The notes under the pieces are model-generated. The model worked only from the letters and a program-made list of their open reading frames with translations. It had not been told where the DNA came from and made no database searches. 64,000 nucleotides of DNA from NCBI GenBank assembly GCA_965153355.1, contig OZ231126.1, positions 36,208,001 through 36,272,000 on the forward strand, read 5' to 3'. Source of the stretch: Flaccisagitta enflata (taxonomy: Eukaryota > Chaetognatha > Sagittoidea > Aphragmophora). Position numbers and translations under genes: made by a program. This document shows, piece after piece, positions 37,786 to 52,414 of the stretch (the first letter of the stretch is position 1; each line of letters opens with the position of its first letter).

Positions 37786-38395
37786 TCACTTCCCTTAAAA
37801 ACTTATATTACCATCTTTCAAACTTTTTTACCACCTCTTACACCAACTTTTACCACCATCTTATCAATTATCTTATCTCCTTCGCTGACTTAACCCATCT
37901 ACCATCAAATGATAAGCTGAGTTCACCTTCTGTGCCAACTTTACATTTGTGCCAACATATTTGGCATCTGTGCCATCTGTGCCAACATCTTTGTCACCTT
38001 TATCACCTTCTCAGCACTAATTTCCATATCATCCATCAATTGACAATATCCAACACCATCTCAAGACTCTTAACAGCTCCCACGCCAACTTTTACCACCA
38101 TCATAGCGTTTACTCTAACCCTCTACACTGACTCAACACTTATACCATCACCTGGTCACCTGATCACCTTCTCTGAAATCTCACCACTATCTCAACATTT
38201 TTTGCCATCTCTCACACCAACACAACAATTCTGCCATCATCGCTGGACACTCATGTAAACCTACTTTACTCATACATTCTTCCCGGCCAACTTTTTCTCA
38301 TCTATAATCATCTCAAATCAACACTAAAACGCATCTAATAAGACACTCTAATTCTCTCATTCATCCCATTCGATACCAACTCACCACCAACTAAT

Positions 38396-39288
38396 ATGGC
38401 ATAACAAAACGGGGCCGCATTATTAGTTATAGTTGCATGCAGGCGGGCGGGGTCTGATGCAAAAACCACATGCAATGTTGAGCAGAAAAATGATGAAAGG
38501 GCTGCTCACATATTGGCCGTCAGGACGCAAAAAAAAATAAGAATGGAAATCTTACATATGAAATTTCTGTGCCAAAAAAGCATCTTTAGCTTGCAGAGGA
38601 TTAAGATATATAATCTATCATTATAAGCCGCAATGTAGTATTGGTTTGAAAAAAAAATGCGACCAAGCAAATCAGTCGTTATAATTTTTCATTGGCGATA
38701 CTGACTGATGAGTAGATGATACGAATGATCGACGAACTGGCCGGTTTAAAAAGGATAGGCTACACACTTTTAATGGCGTACACAAAAAAGCTATGGGAGA
38801 AGAGTCTAATTAATACAATTGGTAGTTATTCAGTCATTGGACAAACCAGTGTTGGTGCAAGCTTAGATAAAGAAAATACCATATCTCCCACTTTTTTGAA
38901 AGCTTTTAAAATTTGGTAATAAAGAACTTTCTATCAAAAACCAACCAAATACTTTCCACATTTGAGAGTATTCAAATTTTATGTATTTTTTCTTATTTTG
39001 TTGGAATGGGCTAAAATAACAATAATGTATAACACTGTAAAAACAGTCATTTTCTTTAAAAAACAAAAAGGAAGTGCAAAATTTATAGATTCTCTTATAT
39101 ATCCATCAGTGCAAAAGCAATATTTCAAAAACTTGATAACCACGCAGCTGGTGATTGACACTAAAATGGTTGGAAAATCATTTGCCAGTTAGAATTTTTC
39201 TTTGCTGTTATTGAGATCAGTTCAGCTTGCTGATGTTTCACTTTAAGTATTTTAATCAACTGAAAATATCTTAGTATTTTATACACCA
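38396..39288. other. AT-rich stretch, R counterpart of 2641-3422
   Basis: No gene recognised. R has a roughly 70-bp extra segment near 38868-38945 relative to L. Confidence 0.5.
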
Positions 39289-39446
39289 AGGGTGCGTCTG
39301 CATTCACCATCTTATTTGGATATTTTATCTGGATATCAATATCCGGATATTCTACATAGTGAATTTACAAAATTTACTATATGAAATATCCGGATATTAA
39401 TATTCAAATAAAGGATCCGAATAAGCTGATTAATGCAGACACACCT
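39289..39446. mobile_element. 158-bp hairpin MITE (R only)
   Basis: Left end AGGGTGCGTCTGCATT, right end the inverse of AGGTGTGTCTGCATT. Arms of about 63 bp meet around two AATATCCGGATATT palindromes. CA occurs on both sides (39287-39288, 39447-39448) and once in L (3423-3424). Confidence 0.88.
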
Positions 39447-39790
39447 CAAAACTGTTTTATCCACTGACTGTAATAGCCTCAGCATTGCAAAAAAAAAAAA
39501 ATTGAGAAGCTTTTTTCAGCGGACCTCCATTGTTTCCTACTCAGAATGACGCTCACTTTCTTCCGTCATTGCTGCTGCAGAGTTGAATAGCGTTTTATAA
39601 TTGTTTCACTGAAGAATTAGTCTGTTTTGTTTTCAGATGATCAATACGTCATTTTTTCCTCTTTTCATTTTTGTTCAACACCCACCATTTTCATTCGACC
39701 TGACATAAAGAATGTTGATTTCGATTTTCACAACGAATAAAAATTCATCGCTGGTTGAAACATAAAGGGCAGAAAAAGAAAGAGAAAAAG

Positions 39791-39809
39791 TGAGAGAAAA
39801 AGAGAGAGA

Positions 39810-39886
<77 letters not shown>
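39791..39886 (+). repeat. (GA)n microsatellite
   Basis: Purine tract ending in about 30 perfect GA units. L has a much shorter version. Confidence 0.93.
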
Positions 39887-39888
<2 letters not shown>

Positions 39889-40046
39889 CTAACACAGAAA
39901 GACAGAATGAACGAAAGACGGAAAGACAGACAGCAACAGGGAGAATGAAAGGGACAGAAAGGTAAATGCAAGATGAGAAAAAATATCTTTATCTAAACGG
40001 GGATAGAGGTACAACATGTGTCATATCGATGAAGATCTAGGTGAAA

Positions 40047-40048
<2 letters not shown>

Positions 40049-40130
<82 letters not shown>
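40049..40130 (+). repeat. (AC)n microsatellite
   Basis: About 40 AC units. Only five or so units occur at the same place in L (about 3919-3929). Confidence 0.95.
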
Positions 40131-40132
<2 letters not shown>

Positions 40133-40232
40133 TTCCGCGACTAAAACTAACTAGTCATCTAAGGATCGCACATGGTCAGTGGTGCCTGATGCCCCTCTTG
40201 GAGTGATCTGTTGAAGAGGTGGAGTGAAAGAA

Positions 40233-40658
40233 GGGCAGCAGCCTAAAAGGGTCAATTTTTTCTAAGATGCAAGGGTGAATTTCCAGACATCCTGTGAGGG
40301 TCGTTTGTGGCCTTAATGAGCTTATTCATGCAGGGCTTTGAGGGTTGATTTGTTTGCTTGGAGAGCAAATATGAAGCATAAAAGGCCTGACAGGGCAATA
40401 TGGAGGTGAAATAAAGTCTTGGAAATCAGATTATAAGCTTGAAAGAGCAAATTTGAGCCTGTATAGACCATATTTGAGGTCAGAGCCGGAATATAAGCTC
40501 GAGAGAACTAATTTTGGACCTAAGAAGGCTGATTTTGGGCCTGAGAGCGCTGATTCAGGGTCTGCCAAATAGGGGAGGTTACAAACAGACATATTGACAG
40601 ATATCTAAAAATTCACCCCTGTGTCTTACAGGACATGAGTCCTTTGGGGCCGCTGCCC
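40233..40658. mobile_element. Family B foldback element (R ortholog of 4034-4449)
   Basis: GGGCAGCAGCCTAAAAGGG left end, CCTTTGGGGCCGCTGCCC right end, inner CAAGGGTGAATTTC / AAATTCACCCCTGTG mirror pair. Confidence 0.82.
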
Positions 40659-40781
40659 AAAAACCATGTCATTACTCACCAGCGAGCACGCAAAAGAATC
40701 CTGAGTTGTGTTTTTATTCCATCACAAATGCGACTATCTTGAAAGATTTGTTTCTGTATCATTCATCGTTTTTCAGGGCGG

Positions 40782-40817
<36 letters not shown>

Positions 40818-40819
<2 letters not shown>

Positions 40820-41011
40820 ATTCATCGTGTAAATCGTCGTCATCACAGTCATAATAATAGTCATCGACCCAAATTTCAGGAGATTCCACATAGGCGTCAT
40901 AGAAGCAAGTACGAATGCCGCCCAACTCGAGGATCGCCATATTCCGCCACATGTCACATTCGTCGCACATCTTGGCGGCAGTCTGAAAGGCAAACAGGAA
41001 CCCACGGTAGG
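40818..41011 (-). CDS. Candidate terminal exon, unknown protein (copy R)
   Basis: Same 194 bp as L 4660-4853, preceded by ATTTTAG. Frame open for 63 codons to TAA at 40818-40820, with an acidic tail. The (TTG)n tract lies immediately downstream of the stop. In R, unlike L, the frame also continues upstream of the acceptor to an in-frame ATG at 41025. A short unspliced ORF is therefore possible in R only. Confidence 0.35.
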
Positions 41012-41195
41012 CTAAAATTGTCATGTGCGATTGAGCCCTCACAAACACCGAGAAAGCCACCTTGTCAAAAAACTGCGGTTTTCTAGTCTGTTTGTCTGCC
41101 TAGATGTGCCTAGATCTGCCTGGCTCTTTCTCCCTTTCTTCAATCCACGTATTCCTTTCTTTTCTTTTCTTTTGCTTTCTCCCTTCCTTCCTTCC

Positions 41196-41301
<106 letters not shown>

Positions 41302-41552
41302 TTTTTACATATTGTGTAAGCGGTTCTCCATTTGTAAGATTCGATCATTTTGTTCTCTACGGCTACGCATCTAGGCCTCTCTGAAACAGTTGGTTGGTCG
41401 ATCCGTTTGCTCTCTGCATGTTTAAAAAGTGTGTGTTAAAAGCTTGCTTCATGCTTGTGTGTTAAAAGCTTGCTTCATGCTTGTGAATAGGTACTAATCC
41501 TTTTTTCACGTGTTTGTCAGTCGTTTGGTTTGACAGTTGATTACAACTTTTT

Positions 41553-41749
41553 GGTCGCGTGCACACGACTCTACAACCCGCTCTATCCGTCTATTAGTCC
41601 GTCCGTCCATCTGTTTGTCCGTCCGTCCATCTGTTCGTCCGTCCGTCCGTCCGTCCGTCCGTCCATCCGTCCGTCCGTCACACTTAGCTTTTTTTCGCCG
41701 CCCCTGCACACCCGCACGCGACTAAGGTAGCCGAGTTACCGGCCTTGTT
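41553..41749 (-). mobile_element. Family A element (R ortholog of 5391-5567)
   Basis: Same orientation and termini as in L. The (CCGT)n core is about 20 bp longer. A 26-bp tandem duplication (GCTTGCTTCATGCTTGTG) sits just upstream at about 41440-41485. Confidence 0.85.
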
Positions 41750-41984
41750 TTTTTCATATTTCTCATTCAAAAGATAATTGTTCATGTTTGCGTTGCTATA
41801 AATGGTTCTGAATCTGTTCTAAGAAATAGTCGAACTTTATAAATGACCGATAAGATTTCGCTTGTTGGTTAAACAAGAAAAAGATAGTCCAACTGAAAGA
41901 TGAATTTCCCAATACAAGTGCCATCCAGCCGGCCGCCGGCCAACAATATCCAGGGAAAAAGACTAGTAGTGGCCGATAAATGAT

Positions 41985-42530
41985 TGAATGAATGAATGAA
42001 TGAATGAATGAATGAATGAATGAATGAATGAATGAATGAATGAATGAATGAATGAATGAATGAATGAATGAACGAATGAATGAATGAACAAACGAATGAA
42101 TAAATGAATGAAGGGTTATGTGAATAAATGGATGAGGGAATGAACAGAATGAAAAAAATGAACTGAATGGCAATAAACGGCAATTAATGATCGGTTGACC
42201 AAATGAACAGAATGATTGAATAAATGAATGAATGAATGAATGAATGCATGAATGAATGAATGAATGAATGAATGAATGAATGAATTAACGGTTGAATCAA
42301 TGAATGGTTGAGAGAATGAATGTATGAATGAATGAATGAATGAATGAATGAATGAATGAATGAATGAATGAATGAATGAATGAACAAGTAAATGGCAATC
42401 AACGATAGTAATGAAAAGAATGAGGAGTATTTTTGAGAATGAATGAATGAATGAATGAATGAATGAATGAATGAATGAATGAATGAATGAATGAATGAAT
42501 GAATGAATGAATGAATGAAAGAATGAATAA
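41985..42530 (+). repeat. (GAAT)n tetranucleotide blocks
   Basis: R counterpart of 5791-6375, with shorter second and longer first blocks. Confidence 0.95.
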
Positions 42531-42892
42531 ATGCATGAACAAATAAATAGCAATGAACGCTAGACATCGTACATATCTTCTTTAGTAACTTAAAACCCGA
42601 TCACCGACCAACCTACCGACCGGCCTAACTGCAAGCAACTTGATTCAATCAAACGACTTACTGTAATGATCCTCAAGGACAGCGAGGAAAGAGAATGCTG
42701 ATTTTGACGAGAAGATCGAATCGATAAATCCTACGAACGACGAAAACCAAAAATACATGACGATTTAGATTAACACTAGATTTTTTCGTGCAAATCATCG
42801 TTGGCTTTAACGAGTTAAATATCCGCGATAACACTATAAGAGAGGATTTGTTTGTATGTCTAAGGGGTGGACGGTCGGTCGGTCGATCGGTG

Positions 42893-43090
<198 letters not shown>

Positions 43091-43323
43091 TGCGCGCGAA
43101 CACGTGCGTTTGTGTCGCGTTTGTGTTTCTCTGTGGACTCATTTTTACAGAGTAAAAAAAATATTTGAAAAAAAAAAATCTTTAAATTTCTTCTTACGAT
43201 AAAATGTAAGGAGGTGTTGATCCGACAAGGTCGGTCGAATGGAGTGGCGTTGGTCCATCGGTGCACAGGCTCAGTCGCCCCCACGGCCTAGATGCGTGCT
43301 AATTTATGAAATTTCGATCGCAG

Positions 43324-43436
43324 CGGATCCTGAGATCTTCTTCATGCCTCAGGGCCGCGGCCGGCGCAGCGCTCAAAGCAGCAACTGGGAAAACGCAGGA
43401 AGAAAGTCGGAGTTTTGGTCCCGTCAAAACATGTTT
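43324..43436 (+). CDS. Candidate internal exon, unknown (copy R)
   Basis: R partner of 7108-7220, with the same acceptor- and donor-like signals and one base change inside. The reading frame is not determined. Confidence 0.2.
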
Positions 43437-44997
<1,561 letters not shown>

Positions 44998-45285
44998 CAG
45001 CAACGACGACGGATAGACAGACAAACTGAATGACTGACCGAAGATTGTACTGACAGACAGACAAACAGATCTAAACTAACAAAAACAAAAATATTGTTTC
45101 TATAAGCTATTTTGATTATTACAACGAGATATCAACATGGCGTGTGGTTGGGATGGAAATCTGACCGTAGTGCGATTGCAATGCGTGTGCAGAGATCCAT
45201 TTGTGCCCCACAAAAGATGCTCTTCATTTCACACAGAGTCAGAGAGTCTCTCTCTTTCTTTACTCGGTTTTATTCAATCTTTCAG

Positions 45286-45414
45286 CCGACAAACGAGGAC
45301 GACGAGGAACTAAGAGTCTTCTTTGATTTCTCCCGGGCCCTCGTCCTCAGATCATCATTTTCACTTTTCCTCTTCACTTGCTTAGAAATCTCCACGCTGC
45401 CAATTCCAGATTAA
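45286..45414 (+). CDS. Candidate terminal exon, unknown (copy R)
   Basis: R partner of 9882-10013, one codon shorter, frame and stop preserved, with the same TTTCAG acceptor context. Confidence 0.25.
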   Translation, partial: PTNEDDEELRVFFDFSRALVLRSSFSLFLFTCLEISTLPIPD

Positions 45415-46831
<1,417 letters not shown>

Positions 46832-47179
46832 ACTTCCATTCTCCTTCTCCATCCTTGCCATGCTTTTTCCTCCTTTTTTCGCTTTTCTAAGTACAAAAGT
46901 TCGGCGAGATCAAAAGGTCGGCAAGCGTGAGCAAGATTTTCCAGTCCGACACAAAAAAAAATGGCCATCCATCGACTAGGGGCAGGGCTGCGCGGGCCGC
47001 AAGCTGTACTGTGAGAGAGAGAAAGACAGACAGAGACAGAGACAGAGACAGACAGAGACAGAGACAGAGACAGACAGAGACGGACGAAGAGACAGGCGAT
47101 TAATATCAAAGGTACAGATATAGAATTACAGATGATTACATAGACGATCATATAGATAATCAGATAGATGATTAGATAG

Positions 47180-47183
47180 ATAT

Positions 47184-47241
<58 letters not shown>

Positions 47242-47419
47242 TTATCTATCGTTAGACAAATTTGTAAATAAATCAATATAAAAGCATAAAAGATGCAGAT
47301 AGAGGGTCGGATGGATGGAAGGACTAACTGAAACATAGATTGAAATAGACAGAGACAGATCATACAATAAAAAGAGTGACACATCGAAATGCAGACAGTA
47401 AGAAGGAAGAGGGACAGAC

Positions 47420-47473
<54 letters not shown>

Positions 47474-47475
47474 TC

Positions 47476-47553
<78 letters not shown>
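47180..47553 (+). repeat. (GATA)n and expanded (GACA)n microsatellites
   Basis: GATA units at about 47180-47240, and about 34 GACA units at 47410-47553 with one AATC interruption. L has only about five GACA units at this place. Confidence 0.93.
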
Positions 47554-47554
<1 letters not shown>

Positions 47555-47597
47555 TCTACAGTAAAGAGCGAGATGGGGAGAGACATTCAAAGAGAGA

Positions 47598-47813
47598 CTC
47601 TAGAAGCCAAATGGAAATGAGGCCCGTATAACCGAAGGCCGCGACGAATGAATGCGAATATATCAGAGGCTTTTATATAGTGTGTTGCTTGCGCGTGCGA
47701 CTGACTCAGACGTGATTCAATTCGCGTGATTTGTGAAAATGAAAGAAAATATCCGCGAGACGGCTCAACGGCCGAGAACGTGCTCATGTACGATCAAGAT
47801 GCTGACAGTATAT
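47598..47813 (+). promoter_or_regulatory. Invariant block with TATA-like motif (copy R)
   Basis: Identical to L 12690-12905, including TTTTATATAG (47671-47680) and ATG at 47739. Divergence from L resumes immediately after. Confidence 0.25.
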
Positions 47814-47977
47814 CTCGTTTTCTTGTTTCCTTCTTTATTTCTTCTTCGGTCTTATTTCTTCTTTATTTATTCAATCTTGCCCCTTTTACTCTCACCACCT
47901 CACACTCAATCCGTGCCACTTAGGGAGCGTTTCTAGTCAAAGACGATCGCGTTTTGAAAGGGCCACTCGGTCGCTCG

Positions 47978-48221
47978 CTACGTTCATTCGCTCGCTCCGC
48001 TCACTCCACTCACTCCACTCACTCGCTCCGCAGCGCTCCGCTTCACTACGCTCGCTTTGCTCACTCGCTCCGTTCACGGGCTCGCTCACTCACTTCGCTC
48101 ACTCTCTCGTGGGACAGTTGAAATTCTTGAATATGTGTTCACGCTGTAATCGCGTTTCACGGGAGGGAACGCGTTTTTGGTTGTCCCCAGAAACACGCCC
48201 TTATTCCACCTATCCATCTTC
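47978..48221 (+). repeat. 240-bp direct repeat, unit 1 (CGCTCACT-rich)
   Basis: Starts with CGCTCCGCTCACTC-type short repeats, then CTCTCGTGGGACAGTTGAAA and GTGTTCACGCTGTAATCGCG. It ends CACCTATCCATCTT. Unit 2 is at 48482-48716 with few changes. Confidence 0.9.
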
Positions 48222-48481
48222 CACCCCCACCCCTCCCTACCCACCCTACCCAGATATTCCGTGGCGTTCTACTATAGCGTATTAAACTGCCAAAAATCGT
48301 TTCAAAAATACAAAAAAATGGATAATTGTGACAAAAATTATGAATTTTTGTCAAAAAAATGCTGGAAAAGGCTGTTTTGAAACGGGCGTTCTTATGCAGT
48401 TTCAAAACGATCTTATATTGTCATTTCAAAACCACAAGTATGAGCAACTTTTGAAACAAATATTGAGGCATAGTTGATGTA

Positions 48482-48716
48482 CGCTACGTTCATTCGCTCG
48501 CGCCGCTCACTCCACTCACTCGCTCCGCAGCGCTCTGCTTCACTACGCTTGCTTTGCTCACTCGCTCCGTTCACGGGCTCGCTCACTCACTTCGCTCACT
48601 CTCTCGTGGGACAGTTGAAATTCTTGAATATGTGTTCACGCTGTAATCGCGTTTCACGGGAGGGAACGCGTTTTTGGTCGTCCCCAGAAACACGCCCTTA
48701 TTCCACCTATCCATCT
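48482..48716 (+). repeat. 240-bp direct repeat, unit 2
   Basis: Second copy of 47978-48221, lacking one CTCCACTCACTC unit. It is followed by a family B-like GAGGCCCAAATTTTAGCC array (48717-48850). Confidence 0.9.
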
Positions 48717-48850
48717 TGAGGCCCAAATTTTAGCCTGAAGGCCCAAATCCTTGCCTGGAGGCCCAGATCCCCGCCTTGAAGCCCAAATCTTAGCCTCGAG
48801 GTCCCAATCCCACCCAAGAGACCCAGATCCCTACCTCAAAACTCTGAAAG
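48717..48850 (+). mobile_element. Family B arm fragment
   Basis: Six 20-bp units of the GAGGCCCAAATCCTAGCCT type without the terminal GGGCAGCGGCC. Confidence 0.6.
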
Positions 48851-48982
48851 AGGCTTAGTCTGTCTGTCCTCCATCGGTTCATCCATTTTGCTTGAGTTAA
48901 AAGTGCAAAAATGCACATTCTTAAATGAAATTGCAGTTGTGATAATCTCTTTGTGTGTTTGTGCCAAAAAGGTTACTTTTTA

Positions 48983-49080
48983 CAGTTTCGAAACTGCAAA
49001 AAAATGAAGTTTTGAAACTGCAAAAAAATGAAGTTTTGAAACTGCAAAAAATTGAAGTTCTGAAACCGCAAGAAATTAAA
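48983..49080 (+). repeat. 24-bp tandem repeat
   Basis: About four units of GTTTTGAAACTGCAAAAAAA plus TGAA. Confidence 0.9.
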
Positions 49081-49346
49081 GCTAAGAAACGGCTATTTCA
49101 TATTTCATAATTTCATTGCCACTTTTTCCCAGTTCCAAAACAGTAAAAACTAGCTGGCTTGAGGTGAGAAAAAAATGATATTTTAGACATGTTCTCAAAA
49201 GCCCTTTTTATGCAGTTTTGATACATCCAAAAAAAGCCGTTTTAAAACGGCAAGTATGCCTGCGTTTTGAAACCCCAGATAACTGCCACTAAAGGACATT
49301 GTTGTATGCATAAATGTTTTTTTGGTCGTTCTGAAACTGTTGCATA

Positions 49347-49943
49347 ACTTTGGGGGCAAATAAAATGGCGGATTTTTAAACCTTTCTTTTGAACCATAAC
49401 ATAAGAAAAATGGGTTGAAATTGGTGATGCCTGTAAAGCCCTTCGAAAGATCTTTCATTTGAGTCGTGTCTGGTATCCACAGCTTTATTTGTTAAGAAAT
49501 GACATAGGTTTGAAGAAAAATATCACCAATTGAAAAAAGGGCAAATATTGCCTTTTTTTCCATGAGCGATTTTTGTCTCAAACGTTTTTCTTAATAATGC
49601 AATTCAGAATTGTCACAGCTACTTAATATCCATGAGCAAATTAAAGAGCTTCGAATTTTCTTCAAAATGGCGCCAAGAACGAATTTTTTACTCAATGCGT
49701 TTAGTTTCTATATTAAAACAAACAGAAAACTTGCAAATCCTGTAGTGAATTCTCAAATTCATGATAACCTGTGTTCATCCCCATGCCATTTCTAAACGGA
49801 TAAAGCTAGGACAACCAGCAACGTCTCATTTGAAAGATCTTTCGCAGAGCTTCAAAATGGTCACCAATTTTTTATAGTTTTTCCCAATTTAAGGTAGATA
49901 AAATTAGTTTTCAAAAATCCGCCATTTTTTATGCCCCCAAGGT
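49347..49943. mobile_element. 597-bp TA-flanked MITE
   Basis: Ends ACTTTGGGGGCA and TGCCCCCAAGGT. Inner inverted pairs include AATGGCGGATTTTT / AAAAATCCGCCATT and GAAAGATCTTTCATTTGAG / CTCATTTGAAAGATCTTTCG. TA at 49345-49346 and 49944-49945. No transposase. Confidence 0.85.
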
Positions 49944-50167
49944 TACTAGAAGTTTTGAGACGTTGTTCCCCCATATAGGACAAAAACGCAATAAGAACGC
50001 CGACGAAATACCTGACTCGTGCGCCACTTCTCCTCCTTCGCAAATTTCCTTCTTTCCTCAACATCGTGTTCTCTTCGTGCTTAGTCCCTCTGTCTGTGAT
50101 GATTTTCTGTTGTAATCATTGAGAAAAAATCTTATCAATCTTGCCGTACTTAATGTCCTATATCCTA

Positions 50168-50927
50168 CCCTGTCTTCAAAAGCAACTGATACCAGCAAAA
50201 GATGTATTGTGTCAAAACCACTCATATTTCAAAATTTGGATTTTTTCTATCTGAAAGCATATTTACTGCGGTTTTTTCATGCAAAATTTCAGCATTTTTT
50301 TTTTCAACTGGTTTTGCCTCTACATCGTTTTTAAGTGTAACATCATTTGAGGCATATCAGCTTTTCCTTTCAGACATGAATGGAGGTGTCTCACTTCACA
50401 CCTCTGTAAACGCTTTGAGCTAGAATGCTGGGATTGGTCTCAAATTAAATATTTTTTGAAGGAGATTACACCAGATTTATGAAAGAAAGCATATTTTGCT
50501 GTATTCATATCGTTTTTGTGCAGTTTTTCACTTTTTTTCATGTTCCATCAACATTCCATGTAGGAATTTCAACATTTTTGTTTAGAACATCTTATGATTA
50601 TGCACATAAAGAAAAAAAATCATATTAGTAATGAAAATATGCTAGATTGGGATAAATTTTAATATTCTAAATCAATGTTTTGGCTTTTTATGTATAGTTA
50701 CTGGGGCCTAACTCTTTTATTTTATATATAAATTGCTAGATTTCAGTAAAATTTGGGTATGTTTAAAAATGATGTAGAGGCTAAACCAGTTGGAAAAAAG
50801 TGCTGAAATTTTGTATGAAAAAACCGCAGTAAACATGCTTTCAGATAGAAAAAATCCGAATTTTGAAATATGAATCGTTTTGACACAATACATCTTTTGC
50901 TGGTATCAGTTGCTTTTGAAGACAGGG
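50168..50927. mobile_element. 760-bp MITE with 165-bp TIRs (R only)
   Basis: Arms 50168-50332 and 50763-50927 are near-perfect inverted repeats starting CCCTGTCTTCAAAAGCAACT. TA at 50166-50167 and 50928-50929. L has one TA at 13177-13178. The middle (430 bp) is AT-rich with no transposase. Confidence 0.95.
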
Positions 50928-50951
50928 TACCCACTTCCCCATCGAGTTTTT

Positions 50952-51178
50952 AGTCGCGTGGTACGCGACTCTATGCCCCGCTATGTTGGTCGGTCGGTTG
51001 GTCGGTCGGTCAGTCTGTCGGTCGGGCCATCGGTCGGTTGGTCCGTCCGCGTTAGCTTTTTTTTGCGTTTACGGGCGTTTTTTGCGTTATTGCTCCTGCC
51101 CAATTGCTTGAAACGCCTTTTTTATCACTGCCCCTGCCCACCCGCACGCGACTTCGGTAGCCGTGTATACGGCCTTGT
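50952..51178 (-). mobile_element. Family A element (R only)
   Basis: On the minus strand: ACAAGGCCGTATACACGGCT start, GTCGCGTGCGGGTGGGCAG box, repeated GGGCAGGAGCAAT motif, (ACCG)n core, GTCGCGTACCACGCGAC end. L has an uninterrupted T-run (about 13196-13210) at this site. Confidence 0.88.
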
Positions 51179-51243
51179 TTAGATTGAGCGACACTTTTCG
51201 CTTCTCATAATCCGTTATCACAAATCCCTCTTCCTTCAACGTT

Positions 51244-51277
<34 letters not shown>

Positions 51278-51868
51278 TGTTCTATATTGTTCTTTGTTGT
51301 TCTGTCTTAATCCTGATGCTTGCCTGTCGTCTCTCCTCTTTCTTTTTCTAGTTTTTCCTTGCTCTTTTCCCCCCTCCTTTTCCTCGTTACCTCATGTGTC
51401 TATCACCAGACCCCTCCGAGCTTTTGCCCTTCCCATACCCGGCATGTGTGATCAACGGATTGTAAAGAACATAAAATAAGTCGGGAGTGAACGATTGCGG
51501 GAGTCAAGTTGCTTTTCCCTAACCTCTACCTTTCCACGGTCTTGTCGTCATATTGAGTCATTGACATCGCACCTGAGATTAAATGGTAGTGTTCATGAAA
51601 CTGTTCAGTGTTCATAAAATGGTAGTGTTTGTGTAACTGTTCCTGAATATTCAAGTGCGTAAAGTTTACTGATGAGGGCCGCATACGCGACAGTAATGGC
51701 GTAGGGGTGGGTCAGATGCCGTGGATCTGGATGTAAACAGTTATTACAATGTACTTTTAAATGGATAGAATGACGCACGCTGACGCAATTATAAAAACAT
51801 GTGTCACGTGATTGCCTGAAATGCGCGAGACCTAGCAATAGAAAGACAGACATACATACTTACATACA
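51179..51868. other. No recognised gene; poly-T run
   Basis: R counterpart of about 13210-13897. Contains about 28 T in a row at 51248-51276 and the empty TA site at 51869-51870. Confidence 0.5.
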
Positions 51869-51924
51869 TACATGACGCGCTTGACTGGCACAGACAGGAA
51901 TGCACAAAGATTACTCGCCCTTTT

Positions 51925-52414
51925 GGGCAGCGGCCCCGAAGGGGTCGATGACCTCTGCTTTCACACATATATGGGAAATTTTCTCCTTCTCCAACTTCTC
52001 CTCCATCTCCTTCTTCATCCGTCCATCCCCCCCCCCCCCCAGGCTCGAGGCTCAAATCCCAGTCCTGAGACCCAAATCCCAGCCTTGTGGCCCAAATTCT
52101 AGCCTCAAGGCCCAAATCCTAGCCTGGAGGCCCAAATCCATGCCTGGAGGCCCAAATTTCAGCCTTGAGGCCCAAATCCTAGCCAAGAGACCCAGTCTCC
52201 AGGCTAGGATTTCGGCCTCCAGGCTAGGATTTGGGCCTTGAGGCTAAGGTTTGGGCCACGAGGCTGGGATTTGGGTCTCAGGACTGGGATTCGAGCCTCG
52301 AGCCAGGGGGGGGGGGGGCGAACGGACGGAGAAGGAGGAGGAGAAGGAGGAGAAGGAGAAAATTCCCCATATGTGTGAATGCAGAGGTTATCAACCCCTT
52401 TGGGGCCGCTGCCC
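51925..52414. mobile_element. Family B foldback element (R ortholog of 14389-14856)
   Basis: GGGCAGCGGCCCCGAAGGGG left, CCCCTTTGGGGCCGCTGCCC right. ACCTCTGCTTTCACACATAT is mirrored. Both arms carry 20-bp GGCCCAAATCCTAGCCTGGA-type units, which meet near 52200. Confidence 0.92.

Larger units (their letters stand above)
33180..38395 (+). repeat. C/A/T-only minisatellite with 81-bp unit
   Basis: Large tract with almost no G on the plus strand. Cleanest at 35631-36040, where CTCCTCCACAACTCAACACT recurs at 35631, 35712, 35793 and 35874, always 81 bp apart. Each 81-bp unit has three similar 20-31 bp sub-blocks centred on TCAACACTT. Because 81 is divisible by three and stops are rare, frames of up to 413 codons appear, but more than one frame is open. 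The part from 34833 corresponds to copy L; the part before it has no partner inside the window. Confidence 0.93.
47922..50021. other. 2.1-kb segment present only in R
   Basis: Replaces a roughly 45-bp stretch in L (about 12980-13025). That stretch resembles the CACCTATCCATC...CCTCCCTACCCA phrase at 48203-48246, so L looks like a deletion derivative. It contains a 240-bp direct repeat pair, a family B fragment, a 24-bp tandem repeat and a 597-bp TA MITE. No gene recognised. Confidence 0.7.
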
